Notes: generated by a model not told the origin, from the letters alone. A stretch of 15,058 nt of DNA from Minisyncoccota bacterium (GCA_028280145.1 JANQMM010000024.1:1-15058), one strand, 5' to 3'. Positions 6,725 to 13,127 are shown, numbered from the stretch's first letter. Made by a program: numbers and translations.

Positions 6725-7393
6725 ATGACATTTGAACTCACGGTAGAAAAACGAGAACGTACAGGTACCAATAGCCTCGGCGCGCTTCGCGCTGAAGGTT
6801 TTATTCCTGCTGTTGTATACGGAAAGAAGGAAGAAAATACACCAATCAAGCTTAGCATACGTGACTTCAAAAAAGCTTTTAAGAGCGCCGGGGAATCGGC
6901 CATTATCACCCTTAAAGGGCTTGATGATGACAAAGAAGTACTCATTCATGATGTAGATTTTGAACCGGTAAAAGGAGAACCACGACACGTTGATTTTTAC
7001 GCGATTGAGCGAGGTAAAAAACTTACAGTAACCGTTCCGCTTGAATTCATTGGTGTTGCGCCGGCAGTAAAAGAGCTCGGTGGTGTATTGGTCAAGGTGC
7101 TTCACGAACTTGAGATCGAGGTGTTGCCACGTGATCTTCCGCAGAGTATCGAGGTGGATATTTCTCCTATTGCGGATTTCGAGACATCACTACATGTGAA
7201 AGACCTCGTTCTTCCGGAAGGAGTGGCCTCAACAGCTGACCCGGAAGAAGTGGTGGCGTCGGCAAATGAAGCCAAAGAAGAAGTGTTCGAAGAGCCTGAG
7301 GCGGTTGATATGGACGCTATTGAAGTGGAAGAAAAAGGCAAGGGCGAAGGATCTGCCGAGGACGGGGCAGGTGACGAAAAGTCGGCTGAGTAA
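6725..7393 (+). CDS. rplY: 50S ribosomal protein L25 / Ctc (5S rRNA binding)
   Basis: This is the long Ctc/TL5 form of L25 (222 aa), which binds 5S rRNA in the large subunit. The N-terminal RNA-binding barrel covers residues 1-95. It has the family motif R12-T-G, then LRAEGFIPAVVYG (21-33), and HVDFYAI (88-94). The second beta domain covers about 97-185. The last 40 residues are an acidic, low-complexity tail (many Glu, Asp, Gly), longer than usual for this family. The gene has its own promoter and terminator, so it is monocistronic. The start is fixed by the -10 placement and by the FELTVEKRERTG opening typical of the family. Confidence 0.96.
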   Translation: MTFELTVEKRERTGTNSLGALRAEGFIPAVVYGKKEENTPIKLSIRDFKKAFKSAGESAIITLKGLDDDKEVLIHDVDFEPVKGEPRHVDFYAIERGKKLTVTVPLEFIGVAPAVKELGGVLVKVLHELEIEVLPRDLPQSIEVDISPIADFETSLHVKDLVLPEGVASTADPEEVVASANEAKEEVFEEPEAVDMDAIEVEEKGKGEGSAEDGAGDEKSAE

Positions 7394-7410
7394 GGATAAA
7401 ATATATACAG

Positions 7411-7437
7411 AAAACCCGCCTCAAGGTGGTTTTTTTG
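7411..7437 (+). terminator. Intrinsic terminator after L25
   Basis: CCGCC (about 7416-7420), loop TCAA and GGTGG (7425-7429) form a short stem with one G-T pair. It is extended by flanking A and T runs, then followed by a long T tract. It lies 17 bases after the L25 stop. Confidence 0.75.
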
Positions 7438-7452
7438 TTTTGTGTCGCTACT

Positions 7453-7481
7453 GTTACATTTTGATGTACTATTGGTATACT
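7453..7481 (+). promoter_or_regulatory. Extended -10 promoter of the lytic transglycosylase gene
   Basis: GTTACA (7453-7458, a 4/6 match to the -35), a 17-base spacer and TG-G-TATACT (hexamer 7476-7481) lie 8 bases before the ATG at 7490. This predicts a leaderless or nearly leaderless mRNA. Confidence 0.6.
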
Positions 7482-7489
7482 TATATCGT

Positions 7490-8818
7490 ATGTCAAGGAA
7501 AGCCACGACATCGTTTTTTCTTCTGGCAACTGTCTTTGTTGTCGTGTTTTCGTATGTGATGTTCGCGCCGCATTCTCTCTACGTGGGGGCGCAAGCGGAT
7601 GCTGACGATGTTGCCGCAAGAAAAGCACAACTTGAAGAAGAGCTCCAACAGGTTGAGCAGGAGATCAATGTACAGCAGGTACTTGTTGAGTCAAAGCAAA
7701 AGGAACGCGTTTCTCTCGAGCGAGACGTTGCTATTTTGGAGGCACAAATTGATAAAGCACAATTGGAGATTAAACAGCGCAACCTTGCTATTTTTGGTAT
7801 AGAGGATGATATTTATCTCAAATCACGATTTGTTGACGAACTTCAAGAAAAACTGGAGCGACAAAAAGAATCACTTGCACAACTCATCCGCAAAACAAAT
7901 GAGATCGACGATTTCACACCTGTTGAAATAGTACTCGCAACAGCGGATATATCAGACTTTTTTGAGGATCTTGATACGTTCGATGCCATCAAAGAATCGC
8001 TCAATGAATCCTTTAGGGAGATTGAGGATACAAAGAATCTAACAAATGAGGAAAAAGAGGAACTTGAAGGAAAGCGTGGAGAAGAACTTGAGCTTCGACG
8101 CATCCAAGAACTCCAAAAGGCAAAAATAGAGGAACAGGAATCGGAAAAGGAATACATTCTCGGTATTACGAAAGGACAAGAGGCCGCATACCAACAAGTG
8201 TTAGATGCTAAGAAGAAAACGGCTGCAGAGATCCGAACCGCTCTTTTCCAACTTCGAGGTACCGCCGCGATCCCGTATGATCAGGCGCTTACGTTTGCAA
8301 ATGAAGCATCAGCCATTACGGGAGTGCGACCGGCATTGCTACTTGCCACATTCGAGCAAGAGTCGAACTTGGGTGAGAACGTGGGAACAGGGAACTATAA
8401 AGACGATATGCACCCGACGCGTGACGTACCGATTTTCCTTGAAATCACCGAGCGTCTTGGTCTGGACCCTGAGCAGATGCCGGTTTCAAGAAAGCCGTGG
8501 TATGGCTGGGGCGGGGCGATGGGGCCGGCTCAGTTCATCCCTTCAACATGGGTATTGTATGAAGACAGGATCGCGCGTGTAACGGGACAGAATCCGCCAA
8601 GTCCGTGGGATGCGCGTACCGCCTTTTTTGCTTCAGCGTTACTTTTGGCTGATAATGGAGCGGATAAGGGAGGATACTATAATGAACGACTTGCGGCACT
8701 GCGTTACTTTGCCGGCTGGAGAAATGCCGAAAAGCCAGCGTATGCCTTCTACGGAGATGGGGTGATGGAGCTTGCAGAAAAACATCAGGGTCTCATTGAT
8801 ATTTTGGAAGGCAATTAG
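7490..8818 (+). CDS. Secreted coiled-coil protein with a lytic transglycosylase (SLT) domain
   Basis: This 442-residue envelope protein is predicted to cleave peptidoglycan glycan strands. It has a basic N-terminus and one hydrophobic segment (about 7-31) that is a signal peptide or membrane anchor. A long coiled coil follows (about 40-138 and 165-255) of the EnvC/PcsB style. The C-terminal goose-lysozyme/SLT-like domain (about 262-410) has a candidate catalytic Glu291 in FEQESNLG and the family-like stretch GAMGPAQFIPSTW (342-354). Later come an alanine-rich helix (SALLLADNG) and ALRYFAGW (403-410). The start at 7490 was chosen from the -10 spacing and the Lys/Arg-led signal; an in-frame GTG at 7442 lies upstream of the promoter hexamer. 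The combination suggests a divisome- or growth-linked wall hydrolase, by inference. Confidence 0.87.
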   Translation: MSRKATTSFFLLATVFVVVFSYVMFAPHSLYVGAQADADDVAARKAQLEEELQQVEQEINVQQVLVESKQKERVSLERDVAILEAQIDKAQLEIKQRNLAIFGIEDDIYLKSRFVDELQEKLERQKESLAQLIRKTNEIDDFTPVEIVLATADISDFFEDLDTFDAIKESLNESFREIEDTKNLTNEEKEELEGKRGEELELRRIQELQKAKIEEQESEKEYILGITKGQEAAYQQVLDAKKKTAAEIRTALFQLRGTAAIPYDQALTFANEASAITGVRPALLLATFEQESNLGENVGTGNYKDDMHPTRDVPIFLEITERLGLDPEQMPVSRKPWYGWGGAMGPAQFIPSTWVLYEDRIARVTGQNPPSPWDARTAFFASALLLADNGADKGGYYNERLAALRYFAGWRNAEKPAYAFYGDGVMELAEKHQGLIDILEGN

Positions 8819-8874
8819 TATTTTGAGGAAAATACGGAACTCCCTTTTTGTTTCAGAAACATCATGAAGCACTC

Positions 8875-8903
8875 TTGTCAGTAGACTTTTTTATTGGTAT
8901 ATT
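8875..8903 (+). promoter_or_regulatory. Promoter of the L31 gene
   Basis: TTGTCA (8875-8880), a 17-base spacer and TG-G-TATATT (hexamer 8898-8903) give near-consensus elements. The ATG at 8915 is 11 bases beyond the hexamer, so the leader would be about 1-5 nt. Confidence 0.7.
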
Positions 8904-8914
8904 CTAGGCCACAT

Positions 8915-9202
8915 ATGAAAGCAGATATCCACCCGGAATTTTATAGCGATGCAAAAGTCACGTGCGCATGTGGCCAGACCTTTTCCATTGGTTCGACTGT
9001 AAAAGAGATTGAGGTGGAAATTTGTAGCAATTGTCACCCATTTTATACCGGTGTTGAGAAGATCGTTGATACGGCAGGACGAGTTGAGAAATTCAAGGCA
9101 CGTCAGGCAGCTGCCGCACAGGCACCGGCAAAAAAAGAAAAAAAGGCAAAGATACGATCTACTGAAGCCAAGCCGGTAAGCGACAAGAAGGACGATAATT
9201 AA
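8915..9202 (+). CDS. rpmE: 50S ribosomal protein L31, zinc-binding form
   Basis: This is L31 of the large ribosomal subunit (95 aa). The core is MKADIHPEFY at the start and CSNCHPFYTG at 37-46. Cys17, Cys19, Cys37 and Cys40 are all present, so this is the zinc-containing C+ paralogue. The family is normally 65-75 residues long. Here about 30 extra residues at the C-terminus form an Ala/Lys-rich then charged tail. The ATG at 8915 matches the family start; an in-frame TTG at 8894 lies within the promoter and is rejected. Promoter upstream and terminator downstream make it monocistronic. It is followed by prfA, a neighbour pair common in bacteria. Confidence 0.97.
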   Translation: MKADIHPEFYSDAKVTCACGQTFSIGSTVKEIEVEICSNCHPFYTGVEKIVDTAGRVEKFKARQAAAAQAPAKKEKKAKIRSTEAKPVSDKKDDN

Positions 9203-9219
9203 CTTTGAAAATGCTACTC

Positions 9220-9245
9220 AAAAGGCCACGGAAAGGTGGTTTTTT
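9220..9245 (+). terminator. Intrinsic terminator after L31
   Basis: CCAC (9226-9229), loop GGAAAG and GTGG (9236-9239) form the core stem. It is extended by AAAAGG pairing with the following T run, with two G-T pairs. The T run (9240-9245) completes the signal. Confidence 0.65.
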
Positions 9246-9254
9246 GCGTTGTAA

Positions 9255-9295
9255 TAAAATGAAGCTAGACAACGACGACAAGCCCCTTCATTTTA
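9255..9295. repeat. Inverted repeat upstream of prfA
   Basis: TAAAATGAAG (9255-9264) and CTTCATTTTA (9286-9295) are exact inverted copies with a 21-base gap. They lie between the L31 terminator and the prfA promoter. The right arm overlaps a possible -35 (TTTACA, 9292-9297). They may be an operator or the leftover of a transcript-end structure. Confidence 0.55.
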
Positions 9296-9306
9296 CAGAC
9301 ACGAAG

Positions 9307-9317
9307 TACACTAAAAT
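9307..9317 (+). promoter_or_regulatory. Candidate -10 elements of prfA
   Basis: Two overlapping hexamers, TACACT (9307-9312) and TAAAAT (9312-9317), precede the ATG at 9327. The latter ends 9 bases before it. No -35 has ideal spacing, so the exact promoter is uncertain. Confidence 0.4.
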
Positions 9318-9326
9318 ACCAAGAAC

Positions 9327-10295
9327 ATGGAGCTTGAAAAACTAAAAGAACTCAAAAAAGATCATAAGACCAACTTTTTGGCGGTGCAATATGAAGAACT
9401 ACTCAAGAAGGAAGAAGAGACAAAAGTAATGACGGAAGGTGATGAGGCGATGAAAGAACTTGCCGAGGAGGAGTTGTGCATGATTGAAGAACAAAAAAAG
9501 GGTATCGAGAAACAACTCGAACAGATCATAAAGTCTGATGAAGAAGAACAGCAGTTCCCAAATGAGATTATTTTAGAGGTGCGCGCGGGTGCTGGCGGAG
9601 ATGAGGCGGCACTGTTTGCATATCAGTTGGCGGAAATGTATAAACGTTACGCTGAAACGATGGGGTGGCAGATACGCACATTGCACGAATCAATGAATGA
9701 TGTCGGGGGTTATAAGGAAGCATCAATAGAGATAAAGGGGCAGGATGTATATCGACATCTTCGGTTTGAGACCGGAGTACACCGCGTCCAACGTATTCCA
9801 GTTACCGAAAAGCAAGGACGCATTCACACATCAACTGCTTCAGTTGCAATTTTGCCGATCCGGAAGAAAACAACCATCGCGATCAATCCGGGCGACATTG
9901 ATATGGAATTTTCTCGTTCCGGAGGTGCGGGAGGGCAGAATGTCAATAAGGTAGAAACTGCGGTGCGCGTGGTGCACAAACCAACCGGCATTGAAGTTCG
10001 CTGTACTTCGGAGCGTAGTCAGCTCAAGAACAGGGAACTCGCACTCAGCATGCTCCAGGCAAAACTTGAAGCTCTTCACGAGGAAGAAGAGGCAAAAAAG
10101 CATTCAGAGCACAGAAAAGCGCAAATAGGCACTGGTGATCGCTCAGAGAAGATTCGCACTTATAATACCCCTCAGAATCGGGTGACCGATCACAGGATCA
10201 AGAAATCTTGGCACAATATTGAAGGTATTCTGGGCGGTGATCTTAATGATGTACTTCAGGGGCTTAGGGATGCACAAGATGAGCTTGAAACATAA
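9327..10295 (+). CDS. prfA: Peptide chain release factor 1
   Basis: This class I release factor reads UAA and UAG and triggers peptide release in the ribosome. The stop-codon recognition motif is PVT (158-160), a PxT triplet as expected for RF1 (RF2 has SPF). The catalytic GGQ is at 202-204 within SGGAGGQNVNKVET. The protein is 322 residues against about 360 in E. coli. The shortfall is about 30 residues in N-terminal helical domain 1, while domains 2-4 are complete. The start at 9327 is set by the nearby -10. Consistent with its specificity, all 17 confident genes here stop with TAA or TAG. Confidence 0.97.
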   Translation: MELEKLKELKKDHKTNFLAVQYEELLKKEEETKVMTEGDEAMKELAEEELCMIEEQKKGIEKQLEQIIKSDEEEQQFPNEIILEVRAGAGGDEAALFAYQLAEMYKRYAETMGWQIRTLHESMNDVGGYKEASIEIKGQDVYRHLRFETGVHRVQRIPVTEKQGRIHTSTASVAILPIRKKTTIAINPGDIDMEFSRSGGAGGQNVNKVETAVRVVHKPTGIEVRCTSERSQLKNRELALSMLQAKLEALHEEEEAKKHSEHRKAQIGTGDRSEKIRTYNTPQNRVTDHRIKKSWHNIEGILGGDLNDVLQGLRDAQDELET

Positions 10296-10302
10296 GGACC
10301 TA

Positions 10303-10331
10303 TTGATAATTTAAGGGGTATTTGATACACT
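10303..10331 (+). promoter_or_regulatory. Promoter of the rpsB-tsf operon
   Basis: TTGATA (10303-10308), a 17-base spacer and TG-A-TACACT (hexamer 10326-10331) form a strong extended -10 promoter. The GTG at 10342 is 10 bases beyond the hexamer, so the leader is only a few bases. Confidence 0.7.
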
Positions 10332-10341
10332 CTATCCCATT

Positions 10342-11145
10342 GTGAATCAGAACACACAGACACAACAGACACAAATAGATAACCTCTTTAAGGCAGGGGC
10401 GCACTTTGGTTTCTCCAAGTCCAGACGACATCCGTCCATGGCTGATTTCATGTTCGGCACAAAGAATCGTGTTGAGATATTCGATCTTGAAAAGGTGGTG
10501 GCGCACTTAGAACAATCAAAGGATTTTATGCGTACGCTTGGCAACAAGCGACAAAAAGTGCTTTTTGTAAGCGGAAAAAACGAAGCACGTGATGTTATCA
10601 AGGCGGCCGCGACCAGTATTGAGATGCCGTATGTTGCAGGACGATGGATCGGAGGCACTCTTACGAACTTTGCGGAGATCAAAAAGCGTATCGCTCGATT
10701 GGTTGATTTGACCACACAGAGAGAAAAAGGAGAACTCAATAAATACACAAAACTTGAACAATTGCATATCGATCGGGAGATTGAGGATCTGGAAAAGACA
10801 TTTGGTGGACTCGTTGGCATGGAGGGACTTCCACACGCTCTTTTTGTGGTAGATACTAAGCATGAAGAGATTGCGGTGACCGAAGCACATAAAATGAATG
10901 TTCCGGTCGTCGGTATTCTTAATTCAGACTGTAATGCGGCTGATGCCGAGTACTATATTCCGGCAAATGACACAGGTGCTGCAAGTATCAAATACATCGT
11001 GCAAGAACTTGTTGCTGCTTACGAAGAGGGATTAAAAACAGCTCCTGAGCCTACTGCGTCGCAAGAAGGACATGTCTTGCCACAAAACGGGCAGAAAAAA
11101 GAGGAAAACAACACTCCAAAAGGGCTATCTAAGAACAGTACATAA
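10342..11145 (+). CDS. rpsB: 30S ribosomal protein S2
   Basis: S2 (267 aa) is a late-assembling protein of the small subunit. Conserved stretches are LFKAGAHFGFSKSRRHP (15-31), GRWIGGTLTNF (100-110) and the S2 signature VVDTKHEEIAVTEA (169-182), then NSDCNAAD. The initiation codon is GTG at 10342, supported by the promoter position. The first ten residues are an unusual Gln/Thr/Asn-rich run. The last 35 or so residues are a poorly conserved hydrophilic tail. The stop is separated from the tsf ATG by one base, so the two are co-transcribed and probably translationally coupled. Confidence 0.97.
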   Translation: MNQNTQTQQTQIDNLFKAGAHFGFSKSRRHPSMADFMFGTKNRVEIFDLEKVVAHLEQSKDFMRTLGNKRQKVLFVSGKNEARDVIKAAATSIEMPYVAGRWIGGTLTNFAEIKKRIARLVDLTTQREKGELNKYTKLEQLHIDREIEDLEKTFGGLVGMEGLPHALFVVDTKHEEIAVTEAHKMNVPVVGILNSDCNAADAEYYIPANDTGAASIKYIVQELVAAYEEGLKTAPEPTASQEGHVLPQNGQKKEENNTPKGLSKNST

Positions 11146-11146
11146 C

Positions 11147-11731
11147 ATGATCACCACGGAAAGCGTGAAAGAACTCCGCGCGTTGACAGGCGTTTCAATA
11201 ATGCAATGCAAGAAAGCGCTTGAGGAAGCGGGAGGTGATATGGAAAAAGCAAAGGTCCTGCTTGCGAAAAAGGGCTCGCAAGTGGCGGCTAAGAAGGCTG
11301 ATCGCAGTCTTGGCGCAGGTGCGGTGCAGGCATACATCCACGGAACCAATGAGGTTGGTGCTGTTGTGGTGCTTTCGTGTGAGACGGATTTTGTCTCAAA
11401 AAATGAAGAATTCGTAAAACTTGCTTACGATATCGCCATGCAAGTTGCCGCGACCTCTCCACAGTTTGTAAAACGTGATGAGTTAACTGAGCAGGATATG
11501 AAGGCGGCAAAGGAGGTGTTTAGCGAAGAGGTGAAAGATAAGCCAAAGGACATGCAGAAGAAAATTCTTGAAGGTAAGCTTGACAGTTACTTTAAGGATA
11601 AGATTTTGCTTGAACAGGATTTCATTAAGGACGGTAGCAAAACCATCCAAGGACTCATTGATGAGGCTACTCAGAAATTCGGAGAGCGAATTGAGATCTC
11701 GACAATTGAGCGATTCTCCGTAAAGGGGTAG
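11147..11731 (+). CDS. tsf: Elongation factor Ts (short form)
   Basis: EF-Ts catalyses GDP/GTP exchange on EF-Tu during elongation. The N-terminal UBA-like domain (about 1-43) includes LRALTGVSIMQCKKAL (10-25). The EF-Tu-contacting motif TDFVSKNEEF is at 80-89, with Asp81 and Phe82 that insert into EF-Tu. At 194 residues it is close to the short Thermus-type form and far below the 283 of E. coli, so most of one core half is missing. The ATG at 11147 is preferred over upstream in-frame codons that overlap rpsB, because MITTESVKELRALTG is the typical family start. The next gene begins 9 bases after the stop. Confidence 0.97.
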   Translation: MITTESVKELRALTGVSIMQCKKALEEAGGDMEKAKVLLAKKGSQVAAKKADRSLGAGAVQAYIHGTNEVGAVVVLSCETDFVSKNEEFVKLAYDIAMQVAATSPQFVKRDELTEQDMKAAKEVFSEEVKDKPKDMQKKILEGKLDSYFKDKILLEQDFIKDGSKTIQGLIDEATQKFGERIEISTIERFSVKG

Positions 11732-11740
11732 AATGAACTC

Positions 11741-12142
11741 ATGTTAAGCACGATATCTTTTATCGTTTCGGCACTACTTATTGCGAGTCTGTTTTCTTTG
11801 CGATACGTAGAAATAGGTCGCGGCGCACGTTTTGCACCTCGAATTCGGAAGTCGCTTGATGTGGTTGCGGTTCGCACTGTTGCTTTTTTGATACACGACA
11901 TTCCACGCATACTTGCGCGAGTATTCAAATATCTATTAATTCACATCACCGATTTCTTTAGTTCAATTCTGCTACAGGCAGTACGCTCCATCGAAGAGCG
12001 ATTGCATGTACTAGTCCATCGGGTGCGCGGGAAGAAGAATGACCTGAATAACGATAACGCTGTTTCAGACCACCTGACAGACATGAAGAACCACAAAGAA
12101 GCAGTCAGTAAAACTATTGAGGAATTGGAGAAAGTGGAGTAA
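11741..12142 (+). CDS. Small membrane-anchored protein of unknown function
   Basis: This 133-residue protein I do not recognise. One N-terminal hydrophobic helix (about 3-20) is followed by a basic segment rich in Arg and Val (about 26-50). A second moderately hydrophobic amphipathic stretch (about 58-80, FKYLLIHITDFFSSILLQAV) comes next. The C-terminal 45 residues are charged, possibly coiled coil, and end in an acidic run. It follows tsf by 9 bases with no terminator between, so it is probably the third gene of the rpsB operon. Its link to translation is positional only. Codon use looks like its neighbours. Confidence 0.75.
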   Translation: MLSTISFIVSALLIASLFSLRYVEIGRGARFAPRIRKSLDVVAVRTVAFLIHDIPRILARVFKYLLIHITDFFSSILLQAVRSIEERLHVLVHRVRGKKNDLNNDNAVSDHLTDMKNHKEAVSKTIEELEKVE

Positions 12143-12144
12143 GA

Positions 12145-12160
12145 TGACAGGCGGCTGTCA
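12145..12160 (+). terminator. Hairpin after the rpsB-tsf operon (weak terminator candidate)
   Basis: TGACAG and CTGTCA form a 6-bp perfect stem around GCGG, two bases after the operon's last stop. No T-run follows, so it may be an RNA 3'-end structure or a processing signal rather than a classical terminator. Confidence 0.35.
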
Positions 12161-12164
12161 GTGC

Positions 12165-12242
12165 GCCACCTTAGCTCAGTTGGTAGAGGTGAGCGAGTCT
12201 GGGAGACTTGCGAACGTTTTGTAAATCGTAGGTTTACTCACC
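12165..12242 (+). pseudogene. Degenerate tRNA-Thr copy with an inserted hairpin
   Basis: The first 24 bases (12165-12188) are identical to the start of the intact tRNA-Thr at 12276: acceptor 5' strand, D stem and D loop. About 24 bases of different sequence follow. They contain an 8-bp hairpin, GCGAGTCT (12193-12200) with AGACTTGC (12204-12211) around GGG. Then comes a damaged anticodon arm (12213-12233) that still reads TTTTGTAAA but whose stem is mispaired. No T arm and no 3' acceptor strand matching GCCACCT are present. GGTGAG (12188-12193) can pair with CTCACC (12237-12242). It cannot fold as a normal tRNA, so it is a broken duplicate or a tRNA-derived structured element. Confidence 0.65.
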
Positions 12243-12262
12243 ACCCAGCGATGCGTTAAGAT
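12233..12262 (+). promoter_or_regulatory. Possible promoter of tRNA-Thr
   Basis: TTTACT (12233-12238), 18 bases and TAAGAT (12257-12262) could start transcription near 12269, just before the intact tRNA at 12276. The elements are imperfect, and transcription from upstream is also possible. Confidence 0.3.
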
Positions 12263-12275
12263 AGTCGTACATTAT

Positions 12276-12348
12276 GCCACCTTAGCTCAGTTGGTAGAGC
12301 AACGGTTTTGTAAACCGTAGGTCGTCGGTTCGAGTCCGACAGGTGGCT
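12276..12348 (+). tRNA. tRNA-Thr (anticodon UGU)
   Basis: This 73-base cloverleaf is fully paired. Acceptor GCCACCT pairs with AGGTGGC. The D stem is GCTC/GAGC with loop AGTTGGTA, and the anticodon stem is ACGGT/ACCGT with loop TTTGTAA (anticodon TGT). A 5-base variable region follows, then T stem GTCGG/CCGAC with loop TTCGAGT. The discriminator base is T. The next bases are CAA, so the 3' CCA is not encoded and must be added by a CCA-adding enzyme. It lies between the rpsB operon and pheS. Confidence 0.96.
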
Positions 12349-12380
12349 CAAAAAGTTTTTAGAGGTGAATGCCCATCTCT

Positions 12381-12408
12381 TTGTATCGCCTCTGTAGTGC
12401 GGTATACT
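12381..12408 (+). promoter_or_regulatory. Promoter of pheST
   Basis: TTGTAT (12381-12386), a 16-base spacer and TATACT (12403-12408) precede the pheS ATG at 12416 by 7 bases, predicting a leaderless mRNA. It follows the tRNA-Thr gene directly, so no long leader for attenuation or a T-box is possible. Confidence 0.65.
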
Positions 12409-12415
12409 AACCTCC

Positions 12416-13114
12416 ATGACCAAAGAGAGTGGACACAAACACCCAATATCCCAGGTGATTCGAGAGCTTGCGGAGATTTTTCATGCTTTGGGTTTTAGTT
12501 TTGTAGGCGGCTCTGAACTCACCGATGACTTCAGCAATTTCGGAGCCCTTGATATACCGGACGACCACCCTGCCCGTGACATGCAGGATACCTTTTGGCT
12601 AAAGCCTGAAGGGTCTGGAGTACTACTGCGCACTCACACTTCAACTGAGCAGGTGCCGTACATGAGAGCACATAAGCCACCAATACGTATTTTTGCCCCC
12701 GGAAAGGTCTATAGGAACGAAGCGACCGACGCAACACACGAGATCCAATTTTTTCAAGTTGAATGTTTGGCAATAGACAAAGGGATCACACTTGAACACC
12801 TCAAAGGAACTCTACTCACGATCCTTCAGAAGTTTTTCAACGATCCCGGTATTGAGGTGCGTTTCCGGCCGGGATACTTTCCGTTTGTCGAGCCGGGGGT
12901 GGAACTTGATATGAAGTATAAAGGGAAGTGGATAGAGCTTCTTGGCTCAGGTATGGTGCACCCGAACGTACTTCGGAATGGGGGGATAGACCCGACGGTG
13001 TATTCCGGCTTCGCATTTGGTTTGGGGATTGACCGTATCTTAATGATCCGACACAACTCAGATGATGTCAGGAAGCATTACGATGGCGATTTACGCTTCG
13101 TAAATCAATTTTAG
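12416..13114 (+). CDS. pheS: Phenylalanine--tRNA ligase alpha subunit, lacking the N-terminal coiled-coil arm
   Basis: This is the catalytic subunit of PheRS, a class II synthetase that charges tRNA-Phe. It is 232 residues, against 327 in E. coli. The sequence begins at the point matching the HPVTRTI segment near E. coli residue 105, so the tRNA-binding coiled-coil domain is absent. The catalytic domain is complete: the motif 1 region covers about 26-55 (including DIPDDHPARDMQDTFW to 61). Motif 2 starts at RIFAPGKVYRNE (91-102). GSGMVHPNVLRN follows at 177-188, and motif 3 GFAFGLGIDRI is at 198-208. The ATG at 12416 is supported by the -10 element 7 bases upstream. The preceding 67 bases hold the promoter and tRNA, so there is no room for a missing N-terminus. 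pheT follows at 13 bases. Confidence 0.95.
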   Translation: MTKESGHKHPISQVIRELAEIFHALGFSFVGGSELTDDFSNFGALDIPDDHPARDMQDTFWLKPEGSGVLLRTHTSTEQVPYMRAHKPPIRIFAPGKVYRNEATDATHEIQFFQVECLAIDKGITLEHLKGTLLTILQKFFNDPGIEVRFRPGYFPFVEPGVELDMKYKGKWIELLGSGMVHPNVLRNGGIDPTVYSGFAFGLGIDRILMIRHNSDDVRKHYDGDLRFVNQF

Positions 13115-13127
13115 TTTGCGAGTATGT

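Noticed and set aside
7442..7489. Upstream GTG start adding 16 residues to the lytic transglycosylase
   Set aside because: It would start before the TATACT hexamer and inside the L25 terminator region. The ATG at 7490 gives a normal Lys/Arg-led signal sequence.
8894..8914. Upstream in-frame TTG start for L31
   Set aside because: It lies inside the promoter hexamer region, and the added residues are not part of the L31 family.
11072..11146. N-terminal extension of EF-Ts overlapping rpsB
   Set aside because: EF-Ts proteins start at the MITTESVKELR segment. The ATG at 11147 follows the rpsB stop by one base.
12165..12348. A single intron-containing tRNA-Thr spanning both copies
   Set aside because: The downstream copy is a complete cloverleaf by itself, and the upstream one repeats the 5' half. 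No group I intron core features were seen in the interval.
12143..12415. T-box or attenuator leader controlling pheST
   Set aside because: The pheS promoter places the transcription start at about the start codon, leaving no leader, and the upstream tRNA specifies Thr rather than Phe.
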